Shown piece after piece: positions 34,621-43,383 of a stretch of DNA of 64,000 nucleotides. The position numbers and the translations under genes are program-made. Each line of letters opens with the position of its first letter. Position 1 is the stretch's first letter. The stretch comes from Gelidibacter salicanalis (GTDB lineage: Bacteria > Bacteroidota > Bacteroidia > Flavobacteriales > Flavobacteriaceae), in contig NZ_VORX01000003.1 of NCBI RefSeq assembly GCF_007997285.1, forward strand, positions 248,001-312,000, in the 5' to 3' direction. Below the pieces are notes generated by a model. It was not told the DNA's origin, ran no database searches, and saw only the letters and a program-made list of their open reading frames with translations.

Positions 34621-37600
34621 ATGATCAATAAGGCTTTCAAATTTTCAGTCAACAAGATGTTGATGCTGGTAACAATTGTAACGGTTACGGCTTGCGCAAC
34701 CTACAAACCACAATCGAATATCACATCAAAATCAGACGCCTCTAAAAAACCTATCCATACGTTTTTTGTTGCTGGCGGATTGGGCACTGAAGCGGTTGAT
34801 GCAAATCCGGAACTTCAAAAATTGTTAAAATCTTATTTGGACAAGGCTGAAAAAGAAAGCACTTTATTATATACCGGCGATTATATTCCGAAGGGAGCCG
34901 ACAAAAGCACCCGTGAAACTTACATTAAAGCTCAAATAGATATTGCCAAAGATTTTAAAGGGCACACGGTGTTTACACCAGGCCATCACGAATGGAGTAG
35001 CAATGATACCAAAGAAATTGAATGGGTTGAAGATTATTTAAAAGATAATAAAATCAAAAACTTTGAAGTGCAACCCAACAATGTTTGTCCACTTGAATAT
35101 GTTGAGGTCAATGAAACGTTAAATATTTTATATGTAGATTCTAATTGGTTTTCCATAAATTGGGACAAGGTCAATGGCATCAATGAAAAATGTACTGACA
35201 TCAATACCAAAAGACGCTTTAATGAAGAATTTGAAGGCTATATCAAAGATTCAAGAGGTAAAAATTTGTTGATTGTGATGCACCACCCATTATTCAGTAA
35301 TGGCAAATACGCAGGCAACCGCACCTTTGGAGAAAGCATGGCACTTCCTATTCTTGGCCCAATCGTCAATGAAATTCAGGATTTAGGTGGATTTTCTAAA
35401 CAACAAGCCAACTCGCTACGTTACAATTATTTACGCACTGTTGTAAGTTCTCTAGCTCAAGACAATGATCGTGTGACCATTGTTTCCGGTCATGAAGAAA
35501 GCTTACAATATTTAGCGAGCGATAATATTCGTCAGGTCATCAGTGGTTCTTTAGGGTCACGTACCGGGACTAAATTATCTCCAGGTACCATCGCCAATGT
35601 TGGGGGTTCTTTAGATTTCGAAGGAAAATTTAGCTACGGTGAGAAAGGATTTGCCATCATCAACTATTATGAAGATGGATCCTCTGACGTTAAATTCATT
35701 ACAGAAGCAGATTCATTTGCATTTGATATGAACGGTAAATTCCCAGAAAAAGAAGCAGAATACCCTATTCCGTCATTCGCAAAAAGCACTAAAACCTTAC
35801 CAATTACGACTGATTCCCAAAAATTGGATAAATCTGGTTTTTACAAATTTATATGGGGAGACCGTTACCGTAGTTATTTTGGAAAACCTGTATCTGCAGA
35901 TATCGCCATATTGGACACCTTGTATACCGGTTTAAAAGTGACTCAAAAAGGTGGTGGACACCAATCATTCTCAGCGAGACTTGAAGATTCTGAAGGCCGA
36001 GAATATGCCATGAGAGGTCTTGAAAAAGATGCATTAAAATTCTTGCGTTTTAAAGTGCCAGGTGTGGCTTACGTAGCAGAAGATTTTAGAGGAAGCTTTC
36101 CAGAAACAGCTGTTTATGACTTTTTCACAACAAGCCATCCTTATATACAATTGGTGGTTAGTCCGCTAGCAAAAGCAGCAGGTATAAATCATGCAGACAC
36201 ACAGTTATTTTATGTACCGAAACAACCTGGATTTAAGTTTTTAGGTGATGATTATGGTGATCAACTTTACTTTATTGAAGAGCGTTCAAACCCTGAAGAG
36301 AGCGATTTTAAGGGGTATTCCCGTGACACACCAAGAAAAGATGGGAAAATTGTTAATAATGAAAGTACTACAGACGTCTTAGAAAAATTAAATGAAGACG
36401 AAAAATATAGCATTGATCAACGTGCCTACATTCGCGCACGTTTGTTTGACATGCTCATTGGCGATTGGGACCGTCATCATGACCAATGGCGTTGGTTAGA
36501 ATACGAAATTAGCGATGATGATGTCCGTTTTATTCCAATTCCAAGAGATCGTGATGCGGCATTCTCAAAATTTGATGGTATTGCCATTCCTATCATAAAA
36601 ATGCTATTGCCAGACGTTCGCTTTTGGCAATCCTACGATACAGATATAAAAAATGTCAAATGGTTTAATGCGGAAGGCAACAACCTAGATATGGCATTTT
36701 TAAATAAATATGATGCCTCAGTTTGGGTGGAAGAAGCTAAAAGCATCCAAGCGAGTATGAGTGATGAAGCTATTGATAAAGCGTTTACAAGATTACCTGT
36801 AGAAGTTCAGGACGACACTTCAGAAGACATTAAAAACAAATTAAAGGGACGTTTAAAGAACCTTGATGACATTGCTAAGCGTTATGGCGACAGAATGCAG
36901 CAAGTAGTTGTAATTCACGGAACCCATAAAGACGATAAGATTGAAATAACCAGACTTCCACAAGGAAAAACTAAAGTAGTTTTAAAGCGTTTAAAATCGG
37001 ATGCACCAAACCCAATCTTTTATGAGCGTACCTTTGATAGGGAGGCTACTAAAGAGCTTTGGATTTATGGTTTAAATGACGATGATAAATTTGAAGTGTC
37101 CGGTGAAGGAGACCGCGAAATCATGATCCGCTTAGTAGGTGGTTACGGTGATGACGTTTTTGATGTGAGCAATCGTAAGAAGTTAAAAGTGTACGATTGG
37201 AAAGATGAAAAAGCAGAATTTACGAATAAAACACCTGCAAAACAATTTACACCGCTCTACGAAACCAACACCTTTATCTACCGAGAATTCATTGAAAATT
37301 CCAACGTCTTTTTTCCAAATTTAGGCTTTCAAACAGACGATGGTTTATTTATTGGTGCAAAAGACACCTATACCAATCATGGCTTTAACGGGGAAGATTT
37401 TAGATACAAACATTTCTTATCTGCCAATTATTTTTTCAACTATGGTGCTGTAGAATTAGAGTATGAGGGTACATTTGCGAACATCTTTCCCAATTGGAAT
37501 TTTGAAGCCCAAGGCTATTATACCAGTGCAAAATTTGCCAAAAACTTTTTTGGTTATGGCAATGACACAAAATATGATGAAGATGCTGTTGACAAGGACT

Positions 37601-38325
37601 TTAACAGAGCACGTGTAGAACAACTGGAATTGAGAACTGGGATTGCTTATAGAAGCATCCATTTTCACGCCCTATTTGAAAACTTCAAAGTAGAGAACAA
37701 TTTAGACAGATTATTCAATACCAATTCTTTTGGTCAAAAAGCCGTATTTGACAACCAGAACTACATTGGTGCTGAAGCTGATATATTGTATGAAAATGCT
37801 GATGCGCTCGATTTTCCAACCCGCGTACTTTATTTTAATGCCGTGCTTGGCTACAAGAAAAACTTAAAATTGGACGATAACCAATTTGGGTATGCTACCT
37901 TTAAGCTAGGTTTTGACAAGAAATTAATTTCTTCCGGAGATTTGGTAGTAGGTTCAAAAGCTGAGATCAGCACTAATTTTGGAGAAGACTTTTTGTTTTA
38001 CCACGGACAATCAATCGGTGGAGACAACGGCCTTAGAGGCTATAGAAACGAACGTTTTACTGGAAAATCATCATTTTATCACAGTACAGATTTAAAATTG
38101 CGTTTAAAGGAATACGTGACCGCCATCACCCCAATAACCATCGGAATTTTTGGTGGTTTTGATTATGGTCGTGTTTGGATGCCAAATCAAGATTCAGACA
38201 CCTGGCATAACTCCGTTGGTGGCGGATTTTGGATTGGTAGTTTAAATGCCTTTTCCGTTAATGCGGGGTATTTTGTATCTGAAGAAGATGCCATCTTACA
38301 AGTTGGCCTAGGCTTCGGTTTTTAA
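34621..38325 (+). CDS. Lipoprotein with degenerate metallophosphatase domain fused to BamA-like beta-barrel
   Basis: A 1234-residue envelope protein with an N-terminal lipobox (TVTAC, Cys25). About 45-370 is a calcineurin-like phosphoesterase fold with altered metal ligands: FFVAGGLG in place of D-x-G/H, YTGDYIPKG, FTPGHHEWSS in place of GNHDW, MHHPLFSNGKYAG, and SGHEESLQYL in place of GHEH. A middle domain (DRYRSYFGKPVSADIAILDT...) follows. The C-terminal third has strands ending SIGGDNGLRGYRNERFTG, as in surface antigen/BamA-type barrels. Function is unknown; outer-membrane assembly or transport is inference. It is a single gene, and the gap upstream has a -7-like TATTTTTG at 34582-34589 without a -33 match. 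Confidence 0.78.
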   Translation: MINKAFKFSVNKMLMLVTIVTVTACATYKPQSNITSKSDASKKPIHTFFVAGGLGTEAVDANPELQKLLKSYLDKAEKESTLLYTGDYIPKGADKSTRETYIKAQIDIAKDFKGHTVFTPGHHEWSSNDTKEIEWVEDYLKDNKIKNFEVQPNNVCPLEYVEVNETLNILYVDSNWFSINWDKVNGINEKCTDINTKRRFNEEFEGYIKDSRGKNLLIVMHHPLFSNGKYAGNRTFGESMALPILGPIVNEIQDLGGFSKQQANSLRYNYLRTVVSSLAQDNDRVTIVSGHEESLQYLASDNIRQVISGSLGSRTGTKLSPGTIANVGGSLDFEGKFSYGEKGFAIINYYEDGSSDVKFITEADSFAFDMNGKFPEKEAEYPIPSFAKSTKTLPITTDSQKLDKSGFYKFIWGDRYRSYFGKPVSADIAILDTLYTGLKVTQKGGGHQSFSARLEDSEGREYAMRGLEKDALKFLRFKVPGVAYVAEDFRGSFPETAVYDFFTTSHPYIQLVVSPLAKAAGINHADTQLFYVPKQPGFKFLGDDYGDQLYFIEERSNPEESDFKGYSRDTPRKDGKIVNNESTTDVLEKLNEDEKYSIDQRAYIRARLFDMLIGDWDRHHDQWRWLEYEISDDDVRFIPIPRDRDAAFSKFDGIAIPIIKMLLPDVRFWQSYDTDIKNVKWFNAEGNNLDMAFLNKYDASVWVEEAKSIQASMSDEAIDKAFTRLPVEVQDDTSEDIKNKLKGRLKNLDDIAKRYGDRMQQVVVIHGTHKDDKIEITRLPQGKTKVVLKRLKSDAPNPIFYERTFDREATKELWIYGLNDDDKFEVSGEGDREIMIRLVGGYGDDVFDVSNRKKLKVYDWKDEKAEFTNKTPAKQFTPLYETNTFIYREFIENSNVFFPNLGFQTDDGLFIGAKDTYTNHGFNGEDFRYKHFLSANYFFNYGAVELEYEGTFANIFPNWNFEAQGYYTSAKFAKNFFGYGNDTKYDEDAVDKDFNRARVEQLELRTGIAYRSIHFHALFENFKVENNLDRLFNTNSFGQKAVFDNQNYIGAEADILYENADALDFPTRVLYFNAVLGYKKNLKLDDNQFGYATFKLGFDKKLISSGDLVVGSKAEISTNFGEDFLFYHGQSIGGDNGLRGYRNERFTGKSSFYHSTDLKLRLKEYVTAITPITIGIFGGFDYGRVWMPNQDSDTWHNSVGGGFWIGSLNAFSVNAGYFVSEEDAILQVGLGFGF

Positions 38326-38350
38326 TTAATCCGCTCAAATATACGTTGCT

Positions 38351-40165
38351 ATGAGTTTTGAAATCATCCTTGTGTTTATCATTCTAGGAGTTACCATTCT
38401 ACTCTTTGCAACAGAAGCTTTGCCCATTGATAAGATTGCATTTCTTATCATTGTGGCATTAGTTTTATCCGGATTAACCTCTCCAGAAGAGGCTATTAGT
38501 GGATTTTCCAGCCCTGCCACCATCACCATTTTAATGCTGATGATCTTAGCTATTGGCCTTGAGGACAATGGAGTTATAGATTTGTTGACCCAATCTATCA
38601 AACGTTTAAAAATATTACCTGTTATACTTATGGTACCGATATTCATGTTGATATCGGCATCTATTTCAGCCTTTATAAGTACCACGGCGGTAGTGGTAAT
38701 CTTCATAAAAATAATTGGACAACTTTCAGAAAAGTATAATTTTTCCGCACCAAAATTACTGATGCCCATTTCTTTTGCAGGTATTCTAGGTGGCAGTTGT
38801 ACGCTGATGGGCACCTCCACTAATATTTTGGTGAACTCAGTCGCAAAAAAACTCGGTGCCGAACAATTTTCGTTTTTCGAATTTAGTGTGTATGGTCTTA
38901 TTCTGTTAGCTGTAGGGATTGTTTTTATGACCATTGCTAGCAGATGGCTACCAAAATCTAATAATGATGAACTTATTGACACCTACATTGATAACACCTT
39001 CCTATTTACTTTAACGGTAAGAACAGAATCAAAATTAGTAGGAACTGCACTTTCTGATGCTAAATTTTATAAGAATCCTGATATTCGTGTTTTAAAATTG
39101 ATTCGGAATGACATCATCAATGACAATCCAGGGCCTAACACAACGCTAAGACCTCATGACAAATTAGTGGTGTTAAGTGACGTTAAGGCCTATGCCTCCA
39201 TCTCTAAAAATGAGTTTACCCTGACCGCTGAAAATGAATTGTACTCCCCTGAAGAAACCGATTCTAAGGAAGAAAAGAAAAATCCGTTTAGTTATATTGA
39301 ATTATTAATCCTCCCCGGGTCAGAATTTATCGATAAATCCTTTTCTGAAATTAAAAACATGCTCTTCAATGTGGCGCGACCGTTGGGCATACAAAATAGA
39401 CGGCAGTTTCAAAATGGTATGCGTTTAAATTTCCCGAAGTTTATTAAAAATACCAATTTACAAGCGGGAGATAAACTGCTTTTAAAGGCGAGACAGGACG
39501 AAATACAACATTTATATTCTTTAGACAATGCGCTCGTTTTAAGACACCACGAAGAAGATTATAACATCAATCCGTACAAACGTGCCATTAGTTTATTTGC
39601 ATTGCTTATGGTAGTCGGTTTAGCAGCAAGTGGCGTCTTAACCATTCTGACCAGTACCTTAACCGGCGTGGCCTTATTGTTGATAACTGATTGCATCAAC
39701 CTCTCCAAGATTTATAAAAAAGTCAACTGGCAAATTATTTTTCTTTTGGCTGGGATGATTCCGTTGGGCATCGCCATGAATAATTCCGGCTCAGATATCT
39801 GGATTTCAGAAGTCTTGTTAAATCTGCTCACCGGTCAAAATAACATCATCATTTTGGGTGTGCTGTTTGGAATTACCATGATTTTGAGTGGATTTATTTC
39901 CAACAATGCAACCGCAGTAATTGTCACCCCAATTGCCATTACCCTCGCCGCAGGCTTAGATTTGCCCGCCAAACCCTTTATTCTCGCGGTGATGTTTGCC
40001 GCCAACTTTAGTTTTTTCACGCCCATGGGCTATCAAACCAACACGCTGATTTACGGAACTGGCGCTTATAAATTCAAACATTTTTTAATCATTGGAGGCT
40101 TACTTTCTTTAGTATTATTAGTGGTGGGCACACTCCTGTTGTCTACCATGCTCAAAACAGCTTAG
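38351..40165 (+). CDS. SLC13/DASS-family anion permease with central RCK_C domains
   Basis: A 604-residue integral membrane protein with an N-terminal bundle, a soluble insert from about 210 to 400 and a C-terminal bundle. SCTLMGTSTNILV is the Ser-Asn-Thr-type ion and substrate site of divalent anion/Na symporters, mirrored by SGFISNNATAVIVTPIA in the second half. The insert contains two TrkA-C-like segments (FYKNPDIRVLKLIRN...LRPHDKLVVLSD and the later QAGDKLLLKAR). Substrates of this subfamily include sulfate, phosphate and dicarboxylates; the substrate here is not determined. It lies 25 bp after the fusion lipoprotein gene and could be co-transcribed with it. Confidence 0.83.
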   Translation: MSFEIILVFIILGVTILLFATEALPIDKIAFLIIVALVLSGLTSPEEAISGFSSPATITILMLMILAIGLEDNGVIDLLTQSIKRLKILPVILMVPIFMLISASISAFISTTAVVVIFIKIIGQLSEKYNFSAPKLLMPISFAGILGGSCTLMGTSTNILVNSVAKKLGAEQFSFFEFSVYGLILLAVGIVFMTIASRWLPKSNNDELIDTYIDNTFLFTLTVRTESKLVGTALSDAKFYKNPDIRVLKLIRNDIINDNPGPNTTLRPHDKLVVLSDVKAYASISKNEFTLTAENELYSPEETDSKEEKKNPFSYIELLILPGSEFIDKSFSEIKNMLFNVARPLGIQNRRQFQNGMRLNFPKFIKNTNLQAGDKLLLKARQDEIQHLYSLDNALVLRHHEEDYNINPYKRAISLFALLMVVGLAASGVLTILTSTLTGVALLLITDCINLSKIYKKVNWQIIFLLAGMIPLGIAMNNSGSDIWISEVLLNLLTGQNNIIILGVLFGITMILSGFISNNATAVIVTPIAITLAAGLDLPAKPFILAVMFAANFSFFTPMGYQTNTLIYGTGAYKFKHFLIIGGLLSLVLLVVGTLLLSTMLKTA

Positions 40166-40259
40166 AATTCCACTTTAGGTTTAAAATAGACTATGATTTC
40201 AATAGGTCAGACCCTATTATGTTGCGATATTCTAAACCTTAGACATCGTAATTTCTTTA

Positions 40260-40289
40260 TTTGGTAAAAATGCCGCTTATCCAAATTTG
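40260..40289 (+). promoter_or_regulatory. Candidate ppc promoter
   Basis: TTTG at 40260-40263 followed after 18 bp by CAAATTTG at 40282-40289, one mismatch from TAnnTTTG. It lies about 47 bp upstream of the ppc ATG. Confidence 0.35.
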
Positions 40290-40336
40290 TTAACCTAAGC
40301 TTTAGTAATTTTAAAGGTTCAAATACTTAGTTCACC

Positions 40337-42916
40337 ATGACCACACAGCCAAAATTAACCCGTTTCAATCAAAGTGTTTTATCAAAATACCAAATTTACA
40401 ATGGTATTTTCATGACCTTGCCTTTTGATGCCGTAACCAAAACCGGTGTCTTATTGCCACTGTTTCATGAAACTTGCCAAAAAGGCTTTAAAGCTGGCGA
40501 AGATCCAACCACAATTGTCAACTCGTTTTTCAAAAAATATCAGGCACGCCGTACCCCGGAAAGCCAAATCAACCTCTTGTTTCGCTTTATTCAATATATT
40601 GAAAGGCAAGTGGTTTTATTTGATGCCATTGAAGATGCCGCATTCTCAAAAGTCAATAATATGGACGGTATCGGCACTTTAAGAAGTTTAAAGGAAAGTG
40701 CCACTGCTGAAAACAAAATGGAACTGCTCCAAAAATATTTGGAGGAATTTAAGGTGCGCATCGTGCTAACCGCACATCCTACCCAGTTTTATCCAGGTTC
40801 TGTGTTAGGAATTATTACAGATTTGACCGAGGCTATCAAGGAAAATGATTTACTACGTATCAATGATCTGTTGGCACAGTTAGGAAAAACTCCATTTTTT
40901 AAACATAGCAAGCCAACACCTTATGATGAAGCGGTAAGTCTGATCTGGTATTTAGAAAACGTATTTTATAAATCGTTTGGAGATATTTTTGATTACATCC
41001 AACAGAACATCTTTGACGGGCAACAAATTGACAACAACATTATCAATATTGGCTTTTGGCCAGGTGGCGACCGTGATGGAAACCCTTTTGTAACGCCGGA
41101 AATCACCTTGAAAGTTGCGGAACGTTTAAAGGAAACCATCATAAAAAATTACTACCGCGATGTTAGACGATTGAAACGAAAACTGACCTTTTCCGGGATC
41201 GAAGAGCGCATGTCCTACCTTGAAAAGGAGCTGTATGAACTGATGATTGGCAATCCGTCCGAATTGACCTTAAAAAGTTTTAAAGCGGAATTGAACGCCA
41301 TTAAGGAGGTCATTATTAAAGACCACCAATCCTTATATCATACAGAAATCAACAGCTTGCTGAACCGAATCCATCTTTTTGGATTTCATTTTTCAACCTT
41401 AGACATCCGTCAGGACAGTCGTGCACACGAAAAAGTATTTACTGATTTAGTTGAGACCCTATTAGCCGGTGGAAGCTCTATTTTTCCTAAGAATTACTTC
41501 GATCTTTCAGCTAAAGAACAAGTTGACGTGCTATCTAAAGTAAAAGGCAAAATTGATTTATCATCCATTCCTGATGAAGAAACCCTTAAAACTTTAGAGA
41601 CTATTGCTGCGATAAAAACCATTCAAGAAAATAATGGCGAACAGGCTTCCAATAGATACATCATCAGCAATAACCAAAGCACATTGCACGTGATGCAATT
41701 GTTTGCCATGTTAAAATTAGTGGCCTTCCAAGATAAATTAACCGTAGATATTGGGCCGCTTTTCGAAACCATTACAGATTTAGAGAATGCGCACTTGGTG
41801 ATGGAGGAATTGTATACCAATCCTGCCTACAGCGCCCATTTAAAATCGAGAGGCAACAAGCAAACCATTATGCTCGGCTTTAGTGACGGCACCAAAGACG
41901 GTGGCTATTTAATGGCCAATTGGGCAATTTATAAAGCCAAGGAACGCTTAACTGAGGTGTCCCGAAAATATGATGTGACTGCAATTTTCTTTGATGGTCG
42001 TGGGGGACCTCCTGCTCGTGGCGGTGGAAAGACTCATAATTTTTATGCCTCTTTAGGACCAACTATTGAAGATAAAGAAGTGCAACTGACCATTCAAGGA
42101 CAAACCATCAGTTCTAATTTTGGAACACTTGATTCTTCTCAATACAACTTGGAACAGTTGATCAGTTCTGGTATACACAATAGTTTAAGTGATACAGATT
42201 TGCGCATGAAGCCTGAAAACAGAGAGGTGATGGGTAATTTGGCGACCTTGAGTTATAAAGCGTACGCCGATTTTAAAGCACATCCAAAGTTCATTCCGTA
42301 TTTAGAGAATATGAGCACCCTAAAATACTACGCCAAAACCAATATTGGAAGCCGACCTTCAAAACGTGGAAAAGCTGAAGGCTTGGTGTTTGAAGATTTA
42401 AGAGCCATTCCATTTGTAGGATCATGGAGCCAACTTAAGCAAAACGTACCGGGATTTTTTGGTGTGGGCACGGCTTTAAAACATTACGAAGACTCAGGAG
42501 AGTTTGAAAAAGTACAACACCTGTTTAAAACGTCAAACTTCTTTAAAACGCTGATAGAAAACAGTATGATGTCGCTTTCAAAATCCTTTTTTGATTTGAC
42601 AAAATACATGGCTGAGGATGCAGAATATGGCCCATTTTGGAACATTATTCACGATGAATACGTTATTACCAAACGTTTGATTCTTAAGTTAACAGGCTAT
42701 ACAGAGTTGATGCAGGAAGAACCCGCCGGAAAAGCGTCCATTAGTGTGCGCGAATCCATTGTTTTACCGCTTTTAACCATCCAACAATTTGCCTTGAAAA
42801 AAATTCAGGAGTTGGAAAAGGAATCGCCTAAAAACGAAGCTCAAATCGCGGTCTATGAAAAGATTGTAATGCGTTCTTTATTTGGAAATATCAACGCCAG
42901 TAGGAATTCGGCTTAA
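40337..42916 (+). CDS. ppc: Phosphoenolpyruvate carboxylase
   Basis: An 859-residue enzyme of the expected length. It carboxylates phosphoenolpyruvate to oxaloacetate to refill the TCA cycle. Signature segments are VLTAHPTQFYPGSV, with the catalytic His, GFWPGGDRDGNPFVT, and FFDGRGGPPARGGGKTHNFYAS with the glycine-rich mobile loop. It stands alone between a permease gene and the glutamate synthase locus. A strong terminator follows at 42999-43034. Oxaloacetate supply links it to the amino acid operons downstream. Confidence 0.97.
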   Translation: MTTQPKLTRFNQSVLSKYQIYNGIFMTLPFDAVTKTGVLLPLFHETCQKGFKAGEDPTTIVNSFFKKYQARRTPESQINLLFRFIQYIERQVVLFDAIEDAAFSKVNNMDGIGTLRSLKESATAENKMELLQKYLEEFKVRIVLTAHPTQFYPGSVLGIITDLTEAIKENDLLRINDLLAQLGKTPFFKHSKPTPYDEAVSLIWYLENVFYKSFGDIFDYIQQNIFDGQQIDNNIINIGFWPGGDRDGNPFVTPEITLKVAERLKETIIKNYYRDVRRLKRKLTFSGIEERMSYLEKELYELMIGNPSELTLKSFKAELNAIKEVIIKDHQSLYHTEINSLLNRIHLFGFHFSTLDIRQDSRAHEKVFTDLVETLLAGGSSIFPKNYFDLSAKEQVDVLSKVKGKIDLSSIPDEETLKTLETIAAIKTIQENNGEQASNRYIISNNQSTLHVMQLFAMLKLVAFQDKLTVDIGPLFETITDLENAHLVMEELYTNPAYSAHLKSRGNKQTIMLGFSDGTKDGGYLMANWAIYKAKERLTEVSRKYDVTAIFFDGRGGPPARGGGKTHNFYASLGPTIEDKEVQLTIQGQTISSNFGTLDSSQYNLEQLISSGIHNSLSDTDLRMKPENREVMGNLATLSYKAYADFKAHPKFIPYLENMSTLKYYAKTNIGSRPSKRGKAEGLVFEDLRAIPFVGSWSQLKQNVPGFFGVGTALKHYEDSGEFEKVQHLFKTSNFFKTLIENSMMSLSKSFFDLTKYMAEDAEYGPFWNIIHDEYVITKRLILKLTGYTELMQEEPAGKASISVRESIVLPLLTIQQFALKKIQELEKESPKNEAQIAVYEKIVMRSLFGNINASRNSA

Positions 42917-42920
42917 TTTA

Positions 42921-42968
42921 TTAAGAACCAAGACCGCTTCGCTGTTAGCATCAAGAACAAAGATTTAC
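42921..42968 (+). repeat. Interspersed repeat, copy B
   Basis: Core at 42929-42948 matches copy A (5768-5787) at 19 of 20 positions, with similar aagaac/aagat flanks. It lies between the ppc stop and its terminator. Confidence 0.65.
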
Positions 42969-42998
42969 ACGGCAGTATTTTAAGAATGTTCATTTAAG

Positions 42999-43034
42999 AA
43001 AAACCCTCAAAATTTTAACTGTTGAGGGTTTTTT
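42999..43034 (+). terminator. Rho-independent terminator after ppc
   Basis: Stem aaaaccctcaa (43000-43010) pairs with ttgagggtttt (43022-43032) around an 11-base loop and is followed by T. Confidence 0.85.
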
Positions 43035-43383
43035 CGTGTTTATAGACTTCCTGCGGTGATTCACCTCATTGGCGCAATTCGCCTCTAATACACAACATAC
43101 GGACTACAATTAAAATTGAAGTATTGTCTCGAATATCCAAATTTCAATCACTTAAATTTATCAAAAATTAATATTGAATACATTAAATTTAACAAAAAAT
43201 CCATTTACTCAAATTTAATGCATTAGGAATATAATAATTTCACCCCTACCAAATTCAGCATCTCACAATTTAATCCGCTCTCATTCACAATCTCGGAAAA
43301 ATGAAGTCATCATTTTAATTCACAGCATTTTACACATATCTTAGAAAACTTATTAAGGTTAAAACCCATTAAATTTTCTAAAA
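43035..43383 (+). promoter_or_regulatory. Intergenic leader region upstream of gltB
   Basis: 349 bp without a gene. It is AT-rich and holds TTAAATTTA at 43152-43160 and 43183-43191 and an inverted match AAATTTAA at 43211-43218, spaced 31 and 28 bp, close to three helical turns. These could bind a regulator of gltBD or just be chance in AT-rich DNA. No TAnnTTTG match and no leader peptide of note were found. Confidence 0.35.

Noticed and set aside
40166-40259. Imperfect inverted match (ttaggttta / taaacctta) upstream of ppc
   Set aside because: Arms are about 60 bp apart and imperfect; too weak to call an operator.
43290-43320. Short ATG frame (MKSSF) upstream of gltB as a leader peptide
   Set aside because: Five codons, no Glu or Gln codon run and no terminator behind it.
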